Below the pieces are notes generated by a model. The model made no database searches and was not told the origin of the DNA. It saw nothing but the letters and a program-made list of their open reading frames with translations. Position numbers and translations under genes: made by a program. Of a stretch of 64,000 bases of DNA, positions 23,920 through 32,119 are shown in pieces. The first letter of the stretch is position 1. Every line of letters starts with the position of its first letter. The DNA is from Variovorax dokdonensis (GTDB lineage Bacteria; Pseudomonadota; Gammaproteobacteria; Burkholderiales; Burkholderiaceae_C), in assembly GCF_030316895.1 (NCBI RefSeq), contig NZ_JASZYV010000001.1, positions 1,550,001-1,614,000 on the forward strand, given 5' to 3'.

Positions 23920-25524
23920 TTACTTGGTGACCGTCACGTACTGGACCAGGGTTTCCTGGTCGGCCCGGGCGTCGAACTTCAGGCCCTTCTTCATGGCCCA
24001 GACGGAGTGCTCGAAGTGGATGGGCAGCATGGCGTAGTCGGCCATCGCGATCTCGCTGGCCTGTGCCAACTGGGCGCCGCGCTGCTTGTCGTCCATCGTG
24101 GTGCCGGCGGCCTCGACCAGCTTGTCCATCGCAGGGTTGGAATATCGGCTCATGTTGGTCGTGCCGACGCCTTTGTCCTTGTTCGGCGTGACCAGCAGCG
24201 AGTTGAGCGTGTTCGACATTTCGCCGGTTGCCGTGGCCCAGCCAGCCAGGTAGGCGCTGTACTGGTAGGCGTTGCGGTTCTTGAAGAACACGGGCGGTGC
24301 GGCGGCGTCCACCGTGGTCTTGATGCCCACGCGCGTCCACATCGAAGCCAGCGCCTGTGCAATCTTCGTGTCGTTGATGTAGCGGCCGTTGGGAGTGCCG
24401 AGCACCAGCGAGAAGCCGTTGGGATAACCGGCTTGCTTGAGAAGATCCTTGGCCTTGTTCACGTCAGGCTTCTGCGCGTTCGTCAGCTTGCTGCTCGCGC
24501 CCAGCATGGGATAGGGCAACAGCTGCGCCGCGGGCGTGGCAACGCCACCCATGATGCGGTCGACCAGCGCCTTGCGATCGATGGCAAGCGACATGGCCTC
24601 GCGCACGCGCTTGTCCAAAAGCGGGTTCTTGCCGTCGGCATCGGGGATGCCAGGGGTCTTGTCGCCGTTCTGGTCGAGCGCGACATAGATGATGCGCACC
24701 GATGCCTTGGAGATCACGTTGAGCTTCGGCTCCTTCTTCAGCCGTTCCAGATCGTCCGTCGGCGGGTCCTCGATGAGGTCGACGTCGCCCGACAGGAGCG
24801 AGGCGACCCGCGCCGCCGGGTTGCTGATCGGTTTGTAGATGACCTTGTCGAAATCGACCTTGTGTCCCCAGTAGTTGGGGTTGCGCTCGAAAACGATCTC
24901 GGCCCCGCGCTTCCAGCTGACGAACTTGTAGGGTCCGGTTCCGACGAGGCCGTCGCCGCTGTTCAGTTCGGTGGTGGTCTTGCCTTCCGGCGCAGATCCC
25001 GCGGCAGCCTTGGCCGACATGATGGGCAGGCTGCCCAGGTTATTGGGCAGCAGGGGGTAGGGCTCATCGGTGGTGATCTTCACCGTGAGCGGGTCCGGTG
25101 CCTCCACCTTGGTGATGTGCTGCAGGTAGAGCTTGAACGACGAGGGGCTGTTCGGCACCTTCGGTACGCGGTCAAAGCTGAAAAGAACATCCTGCGCGGT
25201 GAATGGCGAGCCGTCGGAGAACTTCACGTTGGGGCGCAGCTTGAAGGTCCAGGTGTTGCCGTCCGCCTTCCATTCCGTCGCCAGGCAAGGCTTGAGCGCC
25301 AGATCGGCCGTCGGGCACACCAGCGGATCGAAAAGCGATTGCGAAAGCTGGATGTTCGGCGTCAGCGCGTGGTACTGCGGGTCCATCGAGCTCGGTTCCG
25401 TCTTGAGTGCCACCACCAGATCGCGGGCCATTGCGGTGCTGCCGACGGCAATCAGTGCAGCTGCGGCTACGAGGTGCCGCACGCCCAATTGCACGGGGCG
25501 CACGGAAGTTCTAACGAGGGTCAT
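23920..25524 (-). CDS. dppA: ABC transporter substrate-binding protein, family 5 (DppA/OppA-type)
   Basis: This 534-residue periplasmic protein has a basic N-terminus and a hydrophobic signal (HLVAAAALIAVGSTAMA) ending at Ala-Arg-Asp. The mature part has the family 5 pattern: MDPQYHALTPNIQLSQSLFDPLV near 45, FKLRPNVKFSDGSPFTAQDV near 100, GTGPYKFVSW, and VREAMSLAIDRKALVD near 305. It captures di- or oligopeptides or similar acylated amino acids. The start at 25524 was chosen because the signal sequence follows directly; the frame is open 46 codons further upstream without signal character. It is the first gene of an apparent eight-gene unit ending at 16675. Confidence 0.92.
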   Translation of the reverse strand: MTLVRTSVRPVQLGVRHLVAAAALIAVGSTAMARDLVVALKTEPSSMDPQYHALTPNIQLSQSLFDPLVCPTADLALKPCLATEWKADGNTWTFKLRPNVKFSDGSPFTAQDVLFSFDRVPKVPNSPSSFKLYLQHITKVEAPDPLTVKITTDEPYPLLPNNLGSLPIMSAKAAAGSAPEGKTTTELNSGDGLVGTGPYKFVSWKRGAEIVFERNPNYWGHKVDFDKVIYKPISNPAARVASLLSGDVDLIEDPPTDDLERLKKEPKLNVISKASVRIIYVALDQNGDKTPGIPDADGKNPLLDKRVREAMSLAIDRKALVDRIMGGVATPAAQLLPYPMLGASSKLTNAQKPDVNKAKDLLKQAGYPNGFSLVLGTPNGRYINDTKIAQALASMWTRVGIKTTVDAAAPPVFFKNRNAYQYSAYLAGWATATGEMSNTLNSLLVTPNKDKGVGTTNMSRYSNPAMDKLVEAAGTTMDDKQRGAQLAQASEIAMADYAMLPIHFEHSVWAMKKGLKFDARADQETLVQYVTVTK

Positions 25525-26044
25525 GGTTCTATGGTCTTCCTGCGGATTCAGAACAAGCGGACCACTGTGCCACGAGCCGCACAGTGTTCCTCCAAGGAAA
25601 ACCATGAGCGCAGCAAGCAGCATGCCATCGCTCGTTTTCCGGCCCCGGTTCTTGGCCTTCACGCGGCGGTCTTGTCTGTTTGTCCGGAAGCGTCAGGCCC
25701 ATCGCTCGGCAATGCAGCAATAGGCAACTGTTAATTGCTCTCGCGAAGGGGTCAACGCTGCCTTCGTCTGCCGGCATTGTTTGTATACGTGAACAGGTTC
25801 ACGCTGAAGAAATTTCTGTAGCGCAACAGGAAACATCGTCTCCGCAAGCTGGTTGCGTCGCACAACTTTGAACCATTGCGGTACTTAAACTTCAATTGTC
25901 ACTCGCTCGAACAGATGTGATCAATGAGTCAACGAAGATGTTCTTCAAGACACATTGGTTGCGGGAGGCGCCTGTCGGATCTTTATGGAAAAGACAGTGC
26001 GAGGGCGTTGAGGCAATTAATCCATCACAACCTCGGAAATTCAA
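25525..26044. other. Intergenic region of about 520 bases between the divergent dpp and fimbrial units
   Basis: No gene with a ribosome site or family features is seen. The left part must contain the dpp promoter and the right part the fimbrial promoter. The right half (about 25730-26040) is clearly richer in A and T than the rest of the window and holds a perfect 7-2-7 palindrome at 25788-25803, annotated separately. I see no flanking inverted repeats that would suggest an invertible fim switch. Confidence 0.6.
25788..25803. promoter_or_regulatory. Palindrome CGTGAAC-AG-GTTCACG upstream of the fimbrial operon
   Basis: The seven-base arms are perfect around a two-base centre, preceded by an AT-rich GTATA stretch. 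It lies about 240 bases before the pilin start, in a place suited to an activator or repressor site. The binding protein is unknown. Confidence 0.45.
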
Positions 26045-26602
26045 ATGAAATTCAATCTCTCTGCTGTCGCCATCGTCGCCGCTGCCACGTTCGCTTCTAT
26101 CGGCGCACAAGCTGCTGACGGCACCATCACCTTCAACGGCACCGTGACCGACACGACCTGCTCGATCAACGGCGCTGCTGCCGGTGCAGGCGACAAGACC
26201 ATCACGCTGCCCAGCGTCTCGAAGGCTTCGCTGGCCGCTGCTGGCCAAACGGCCGGTACCTCGAGCCCCGCCGACATCAAGTTCGCGCTGACCGGCTGCA
26301 CCGGCTCGGCGACCAAGGTTGTGGCTCGCTTCGAAAACGGCCCGACCGTTGACCAAGCAAGCGGCCGCCTCGTGAACACCGCTGGCGCTGGCGCTGCCAC
26401 GAACGTTCAAATCGAACTGCTCAACAAGGATCAGCAGCCGATCAACGTCACCACCAACTCGAACAACGCTGTTGCCGCCAACGGTGCCACGATTGCCAGC
26501 GGTGCTGCCAACCTCGTCTATTACGGCCGTTACTACGCCACCGGTGCCGCTACGGCAGGTTCCGTGAGCTCCACCGTTCAATACACGATGCAATACCAAT
26601 AA
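26045..26602 (+). CDS. Major fimbrial subunit (type 1 pilin family)
   Basis: A 185-residue secreted pilin with a Sec signal (MKFNLSAVAIVAAATFASIGAQA) cleaved before ADGTITF. The donor strand (GTITFNGTVTDTTCSI) and two cysteines about 55 residues apart (TTCSI, LTGCTG) form the usual pilin disulfide. The C-terminal YTMQYQ ending is the chaperone-recognition beta-zipper with a penultimate aromatic. It polymerises by donor-strand exchange into the fimbrial shaft. It is the first gene of the operon; a hairpin after its stop may favour higher pilin expression. Confidence 0.93.
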   Translation: MKFNLSAVAIVAAATFASIGAQAADGTITFNGTVTDTTCSINGAAAGAGDKTITLPSVSKASLAAAGQTAGTSSPADIKFALTGCTGSATKVVARFENGPTVDQASGRLVNTAGAGAATNVQIELLNKDQQPINVTTNSNNAVAANGATIASGAANLVYYGRYYATGAATAGSVSSTVQYTMQYQ

Positions 26603-26613
26603 TTCTTGAATCT

Positions 26614-26640
26614 GGCGCACCCGGTAATCCGGGTGCCGCC
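26614..26640 (+). terminator. Intercistronic hairpin between pilin and chaperone genes
   Basis: GCACCCGG-TAAT-CCGGGTGC (26617-26624/26629-26636) is a perfect stem flanked by further GGC/GCC pairing. It is not followed directly by a T-run; a T-rich stretch comes about 20 bases later. It is more likely an mRNA-stabilising or attenuating element that raises pilin over chaperone and usher than a full terminator. Confidence 0.5.
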
Positions 26641-26692
26641 ATTGATTTCTTGAATTCTTTTTTGCAATTAATTCCTTTAGCGAGCTGAAAAA

Positions 26693-27436
26693 ATGAAGTT
26701 GTCCAAATTGACCTCCGCCATTGCGCTGGCTGCAGCATTCGTTGCGAGTCACGCCGACGCCAGCGTCATCATCGGCGGCACGCGGGTGATCTACCCGCTG
26801 GCCGACCGTGAAGTCTCGGTCAAGCTCGACAACGACAGCACCTCACCCTCGCTGGTTCAAGTCTGGGTCGACGACGGCAATGCCGACGCCGGCCCCGGCG
26901 AGACCAAAGCGCCTTTTGTGGTGACGCCGCCGATCTTCCGGATGGCGCCGCAAAAGTCGCAGACGCTCCGCGTCATCTTTTCGGGCGGGCAATTGCCCCA
27001 AGACCGTGAGTCGGTCTATTGGCTCAACGTCCTTGACGTTCCGCCCAAGCCCACCGGCGAAGCTGCGAAAGCCAACACGCTGCAACTCGCCTTGCGTACC
27101 CGCATCAAGATCTTTGCGCGGCCTGACAAACTCGAAGGCAAGCCAGTCGATGCGCCTGCCAAGCTCACCTGGGCAGTGGTGGCCGATCCCTCAGGCAACG
27201 GCCAAGCCCTTCAGGTGACCAATCCCACGCCTTACTTCGTCTCGTTCAGCGAGTTCGAAGTCCAAAACGGCAACAAGACTTTCAAGAACGATCAAGGCGG
27301 CATGGTTGCGCCGTCCGGCACCACCGTCCTGACGGTGCCGAAGATGAATGCGGTCGGCCAAGGCGCCAAGGTGCGCTTCACCGCGATCAGCGACTACTCC
27401 GCGGCATTGCCCGGTGAGGCGTCCATCGCCAAGTAG
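26693..27436 (+). CDS. Periplasmic fimbrial chaperone (PapD/FimC family)
   Basis: A 247-residue protein with a signal peptide (LTSAIALAAAFVASHADA) and two immunoglobulin-like domains. Domain 1 has the family pattern GGTRVIYPLADREVSVKLDN, containing the conserved Arg that anchors the pilin C-terminus, and VTPPIFRMAPQKSQTLRV. The domain junction has the family signature VYWLNVLDVPPKP. Domain 2 starts around KIFARP. It holds pilin subunits by donor-strand complementation and delivers them to the usher. It lies 90 bases downstream of the pilin gene in the same operon. Confidence 0.93.
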   Translation: MKLSKLTSAIALAAAFVASHADASVIIGGTRVIYPLADREVSVKLDNDSTSPSLVQVWVDDGNADAGPGETKAPFVVTPPIFRMAPQKSQTLRVIFSGGQLPQDRESVYWLNVLDVPPKPTGEAAKANTLQLALRTRIKIFARPDKLEGKPVDAPAKLTWAVVADPSGNGQALQVTNPTPYFVSFSEFEVQNGNKTFKNDQGGMVAPSGTTVLTVPKMNAVGQGAKVRFTAISDYSAALPGEASIAK

Positions 27437-27582
27437 CCCAACCGGCTGAGCCGGCCGGGGCGGTTCATCGCCCCACTTCTTCCGAACCAGCTTTTTCCCA
27501 TCGCACGTCGGCCTGATGCCGCGTGCGCTGGAGACGCGCGCCTTCCAAGAATTTGCCGCGCACCAACGACATCGAGACAGAC

Positions 27583-30243
27583 ATGCAAAAGACCTCCACA
27601 CGCTGCTCTTCGCCTCCTTCGCGCCACAAGGCTGGCGTAGGTAGATCGTCTGCGACCGCGGGCCGCCTGACGGTGATGTCCGCCATGTCGGTGTTGGCGT
27701 GTGTGATGTCCGGCCAAGCGATGGCTGCAGTTGGCGCCGATGAGCCCGCGCTGTCGTTCGATACGACCTTCCTGCGAGCGCGGGCCGGTGAAAAGATGGA
27801 TGTCAGCCGCTTCGAAAAGGGCAACACGGTCTCGCCCGGCACCTACAAGGTCGACATCTGGGTCAACACCGAGCGGCGAATCCGCGATGACGTGCGCTTC
27901 GTCGCTGCGGATGCCGGTTCCAGCGCCTATCCGTGCTTCACCAGAAAGATGCTGGAGGAACTGGGCGTCGACTTCGCAAAGGTCGATGCAGCGCTTGGCG
28001 CGGACAAGGCCGCTGCCGACGACAAGGGTGCCTGCATGGCTGTGGGTCAGCACGTGCCTGGCGCCACGGTCGACTTCGACTTCGGCGAGCAGCGCCTGGA
28101 TCTGAGCATCGCGCAGAAGTTCATGCGGCGTTCGGCGCGCGGCTATGTGTCGCCGGACCGTTGGGACTATGGCGTCAATGCGGCCTTCATGAACTACAGC
28201 GCCAACAGCTACGTGAGCCACTTCGATGGCCAAGACACGTCGCAGAGCCACTATTTGGGGCTCAACGGTGGCGTGAATCTGAATGGCTGGCGTCTGCGCA
28301 ACCAGGGCTCGCTCACGAATTCAACCCACGCGGGCACGCGTTACGACAACATTGCGACCTATGTGCAGCACGACGTGCAGGCGCTGGGGGCACAGGCGAC
28401 GCTCGGCGATTCGTTCACCTCTGGCGAGATCTTCGACACGGTCTCGTTCCGCGGCGCCCAACTGGCCACCGATGACCGGATGCTGCCCGACTCGCAACGC
28501 GGGTACGCGCCGATCGTCCGCGGCACGGCGCAAACCAATGCTCGCGTGACCATTCGTCAGAACGGCCAAGTCATCTACGAGACCAGCGTTTCGCCGGGGC
28601 CGTTCGAGATCAACGATCTGTACCCCACGGGCTACGGCGGTAACCTCGACGTGACAGTGACTGAGGCCGACGGGCGCAAGAACAGCTTCGTCGTTCCCTA
28701 CGCCGCCGTGCCTCAATCGCTGCGCCCGGGGATCTCCCGCTTTTCGGCGACTGCAGGCCGGTTGCGCAACGACGCTCTGAGAGACGCTCCGGAGTTCGGC
28801 CAGGCCACCTTCCAACGTGGCTTGAGCAACAGCATCACGGCATATGGGGGCGCTATTGGCTCCCAAGGCTATACGGCGTTGAATGCTGGCGCAGCACTCA
28901 ACTCCGAATACGGGGCCGTGGCCATTGACGTGACCGCCGCCAATACGCAAATTCCCGGCGCGCAATCCTGGAACGGCACGAGCTGGCGCGCGTCGTACAA
29001 CAAATTCCTGGCGTCCTCGAACACCAACGTCGCGCTGGCGGCTTACCGCTATTCGACGCCGAACTACCTCGGTTTCTCTGATGCAGCCATGGTGCGTGAT
29101 CTGGCGAAGTACGGCGGCGACATCGACGCGCTGGCACGTCAACGTGACCGCCTGCAACTCGTGCTGAACCAAAACTTCGGCAGCTATGGATCCGTGTTCC
29201 TGACGGCGTCGTCACAACAATATTGGAATCGCGACAAGGCCGATGTCTTCTACCAGGCCGGCTACAGCAATGCCTTCCGTTGGGGGAGCTTCAGCATCAC
29301 GGCCGGACGTACGCGTGACGGCATCGGGCGAGTGTCGGACCAGGTCGGCGTCAACTTCACGATTCCGCTGGGTCACTCGGCGTATGCGCCGATGATGACG
29401 AGCAGTGTCTCCAAGTACGGCGACACCACCAGCGCGCAGACCAGCATCAGCGGCACAGTGGGCGAAGAGCGTCGACTTTCGTACAACGCCTATGGTTCCT
29501 ACGGCAAGAACAACGGCGAAAGCACCGGCAACGGAGGCGTGAGCGGCACTTATACCGGCAACCTTGGTCAGATGACGGCGTCGGCCAGTTCCGGCGCCAG
29601 GACCAGCCAGGTTTCCGCTGGCGTCAGCGGCGCGATCGTGGCGCACCCCGGCGGTGTGACGCTGTCGCAGACCGTGGGCAATACGTTCGGCATCGTGCAT
29701 GCGCCTGGCGCGGAGGGTGCGAGCGTCAGCAGCGCATCGGGCGTCGAAGTGGACAGCCGCGGCTATGCAGTGGTGCCCTACATGCAACCCTACTCCCTCA
29801 ACCTGGTGAGCATCGACCCCAAGGGCAGTTCCACCAACGTGGAGTTTGAATCGACCTCGGAACAGGCTGTTCCTCGCGCTGGCGCTGTTCCCATGGTTCA
29901 GTTCCAGACGGTGACCGGACGTGCTGCGCTCATTCAGGCACCTCAAGTCAATGGCGAAGCTTTGCCCTTTGGCGCCGACGTGCTCGATGCCAATGGCCGC
30001 AATGTTGGCGTCGTGGCGCAAGACAGCCGCATCTTCGTCCGCGGCGTCGATGACAAGGGCGCGTTGATCGTCAAGTGGGGCGACCGTGCCTCCGAGCAAT
30101 GCCGCGTCGACTATCGCTTGCCAAAGGCGGAAGAGGGTGCGACTTCGTATGTGTCCGTACAGGCCGGTTGCGTGGCGGGCATGACTGCACAAATGCCCGG
30201 CGACAAGAGTGCCAAGGCCACCGCGGACGCCATCGTCCAATAG
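27583..30243 (+). CDS. Outer-membrane fimbrial usher protein (FimD/PapC family)
   Basis: An 886-residue outer-membrane protein with a long basic N-terminus before its signal (VMSAMSVLACVMSGQAMA), an N-terminal chaperone-binding domain (LSFDTTFLRARAGEKMDVSRF), a 24-strand pore with plug (about 140-680), and two C-terminal domains. Family motifs are visible: FRGAQLATDDRMLPDSQRGYAP near residue 285, PGPFEINDLYPTGYGGNLDV near 345, and GRNVGVVAQDSRIFVRG near 805. It ratchets chaperone-pilin complexes into the fibre. The start at 27583 (MQKTSTRC) was preferred over 27523 because the extension adds no signal. Length is usual for ushers. Confidence 0.94.
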   Translation: MQKTSTRCSSPPSRHKAGVGRSSATAGRLTVMSAMSVLACVMSGQAMAAVGADEPALSFDTTFLRARAGEKMDVSRFEKGNTVSPGTYKVDIWVNTERRIRDDVRFVAADAGSSAYPCFTRKMLEELGVDFAKVDAALGADKAAADDKGACMAVGQHVPGATVDFDFGEQRLDLSIAQKFMRRSARGYVSPDRWDYGVNAAFMNYSANSYVSHFDGQDTSQSHYLGLNGGVNLNGWRLRNQGSLTNSTHAGTRYDNIATYVQHDVQALGAQATLGDSFTSGEIFDTVSFRGAQLATDDRMLPDSQRGYAPIVRGTAQTNARVTIRQNGQVIYETSVSPGPFEINDLYPTGYGGNLDVTVTEADGRKNSFVVPYAAVPQSLRPGISRFSATAGRLRNDALRDAPEFGQATFQRGLSNSITAYGGAIGSQGYTALNAGAALNSEYGAVAIDVTAANTQIPGAQSWNGTSWRASYNKFLASSNTNVALAAYRYSTPNYLGFSDAAMVRDLAKYGGDIDALARQRDRLQLVLNQNFGSYGSVFLTASSQQYWNRDKADVFYQAGYSNAFRWGSFSITAGRTRDGIGRVSDQVGVNFTIPLGHSAYAPMMTSSVSKYGDTTSAQTSISGTVGEERRLSYNAYGSYGKNNGESTGNGGVSGTYTGNLGQMTASASSGARTSQVSAGVSGAIVAHPGGVTLSQTVGNTFGIVHAPGAEGASVSSASGVEVDSRGYAVVPYMQPYSLNLVSIDPKGSSTNVEFESTSEQAVPRAGAVPMVQFQTVTGRAALIQAPQVNGEALPFGADVLDANGRNVGVVAQDSRIFVRGVDDKGALIVKWGDRASEQCRVDYRLPKAEEGATSYVSVQAGCVAGMTAQMPGDKSAKATADAIVQ

Positions 30244-30291
30244 GCAGCTACGCCTTCAGGGCATCAACAAATTATCTATTCAGGGAATACC

Positions 30292-31380
30292 ATGAAGACA
30301 ATCATTGAGCCGGGCAAAGTCCGGGCCCCGAGGCGCGGCCACCCAGCTTCTGTTCGGCGGTGGCTCTTTCAGGCGCTGCTTCCCTTGTTCTTGCTGCTGA
30401 CTGGCTCTTCCGCCTTTGCATATGGAGATTGCGATTTTTTCGATGGCAACGACTCCGTCAGCGCCGGTAACGTCACCACGCCAGCCAACGAGAGTCCCGG
30501 TACCCGCATCGGCACGACCATCCTCAACTCGTCAACCCTGAATTGCCGCGACTGGGCATCTCCGGTGACTACGAACTACACCAGCTACTCGGATCTCAGG
30601 GTTGACGCCGCGCCGGTGAGCGGATTCGATGACGTGTACCCGACCAACCTGGAGGGCGTGGGCGTGCGCTATACGGTCAGTGCGCCGGAATGCTCTGCCA
30701 ACGACGTCATTCTGCGCGGAACAGGTGCGACGACATTTTCGTGCGCATTCAATTTGATACCCGGTACATACCAGCCTCGGAGTTTCACGATCGTGACCGA
30801 GTTTGTCCGGACATCGACGGTCGGTGTGACGCCTGGTGCATTGACATCAATACCTAAGGTCAAGATTACCTTGCGGTCCTCGGACATGGCTGGCGCCTGG
30901 GCGAAACCGGGCATGTTGTCCGGCGCGGTCAGCGGCTCCATCTCGGCGGGAACGTGCACGATCGCTCAGAACAATCTCGTGGTGGATCTCGGCGAGGCTA
31001 CTGCAAGTCAGTTTCAAGCGGGTGTGGGGACGACCGGGGCCTCCAAGTCATTCAAACTGACTGCAGACTGCCAGAAGTCCTTGAACGTCTTTATGACGCT
31101 GACGGACGCGGCCGATATCAGCAATCGCACCGACGTGTTGAAGATGGCGAGCGGCGCGACGGCGGAGGGCATTGGGGTCCAAGTGCTCCGCAGCGGTTCG
31201 CCGGTCAAGTTCGGTCCCGACTCCGCAGCATCGGGCAATACCAATCAGTTCTATGTCGGCCCAACGTTCGCCTCCGGGGGTACGTTCAACATTCCGCTGA
31301 CTGCCCGCTACATCCGCACCGGAGCGCTTCGCGCGGGGACACTCAAGGCCGTCGCGACGTTCACGCTGTCCTATCAGTAG
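30292..31380 (+). CDS. Fimbrial tip adhesin-like protein
   Basis: A 362-residue exported protein with a long signal (WLFQALLPLFLLLTGSSAFA). The N-terminal region (about 42-215) has paired cysteines and no close family resemblance, as expected for a receptor-binding adhesin domain. The C-terminal pilin domain (about 218-362) begins SGSISAGTCTIAQ, has the second pilin cysteine in LTADCQK and ends FTLSYQ, matching the chaperone-recognition ending of the pilin here. A two-domain protein at the operon end behind the usher is the standard position of a tip adhesin. The ligand is unknown. Confidence 0.85.
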   Translation: MKTIIEPGKVRAPRRGHPASVRRWLFQALLPLFLLLTGSSAFAYGDCDFFDGNDSVSAGNVTTPANESPGTRIGTTILNSSTLNCRDWASPVTTNYTSYSDLRVDAAPVSGFDDVYPTNLEGVGVRYTVSAPECSANDVILRGTGATTFSCAFNLIPGTYQPRSFTIVTEFVRTSTVGVTPGALTSIPKVKITLRSSDMAGAWAKPGMLSGAVSGSISAGTCTIAQNNLVVDLGEATASQFQAGVGTTGASKSFKLTADCQKSLNVFMTLTDAADISNRTDVLKMASGATAEGIGVQVLRSGSPVKFGPDSAASGNTNQFYVGPTFASGGTFNIPLTARYIRTGALRAGTLKAVATFTLSYQ

Positions 31381-31396
31381 TAGGGCGGGCTCGTCC

Positions 31397-32119
31397 TCAA
31401 AGCAATACGTCCAGCAGGCGGTTCAGTCCGCCTTCATTGATGGCCACCATCGCTTGCTCTCGGACCTTGGGCTTGGCGTGGTAGGCCACCGAGAGCCCCG
31501 CCTCGCCCATCATCGGCAGGTCGTTGGCGCCATCACCGACGGCGATGCATTCGCCAGGCGAGATGCCCATGAGCGAGGCGACTTCGAGCAACGTGCGGCG
31601 CTTTTCCGCACCATCGCAGATGTCTCCCCAACTCTGTTGCACGACCCGGCCCGTCAGATGAGCGCCCGCTTCGTCCAGCAGGTTGGATCGGGCGAAGTCG
31701 ATTCCCAGTCGGTCGCGAACACGGTTCGCAAAGAAGGTAAAGCCGCCAGAGACGAGCAGCACCTTCAGTCCTTGCGCTTTGCAGGCATGCACCAGTTGCT
31801 CCGCGCCAGGATTGAGCCGCAGGCGCTCGTCATAGACCTGCTGAAGCGCAGCCACTGGCACGCCCTTGAGCAAAGCGACGCGGCGGCGCAGGCTTTCCTT
31901 GAAATCGGCAATCTCTCCTCGCATCGTGGCTTCGGTAATGGCGGCCACTTCAGCCTTCTTGCCCACCGCATCGGCAATTTCGTCGATGCACTCGATGTTG
32001 ATCAACGTCGAGTCCATGTCGAAGGCAATCAGGCGAAAGTCCGAGAGCCGCAGCGGCGGCGCAAAACGCTGGACGACGAGCCCGGGGGCAAATTCGGTCG
32101 CTGGATATCTGTCATTCAT
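31397..32119 (-). CDS. serB: Phosphoserine phosphatase
   Basis: A 240-residue HAD-family enzyme that makes serine from phosphoserine. The nucleophile motif FDMDSTLI is at residues 33-40 (Asp34, Asp36). Motif II is in LLVSGGFTFFA near 114, and motif III with the metal-binding Asps is VGDGANDLPMM near 190. The cap helix IECIDEIADAVGKK is typical of SerB. Its start overlaps the mfd stop by four bases. The N-terminus is short and lacks the ACT-like domain found in some SerB proteins. Confidence 0.95.
   Translation of the reverse strand: MNDRYPATEFAPGLVVQRFAPPLRLSDFRLIAFDMDSTLINIECIDEIADAVGKKAEVAAITEATMRGEIADFKESLRRRVALLKGVPVAALQQVYDERLRLNPGAEQLVHACKAQGLKVLLVSGGFTFFANRVRDRLGIDFARSNLLDEAGAHLTGRVVQQSWGDICDGAEKRRTLLEVASLMGISPGECIAVGDGANDLPMMGEAGLSVAYHAKPKVREQAMVAINEGGLNRLLDVLL

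Noticed and set aside
25525..26044. Invertible fim switch (phase variation)
   Set aside because: No pair of inverted repeats flanking a promoter segment and no recombinase gene next to it; only one central palindrome was found.
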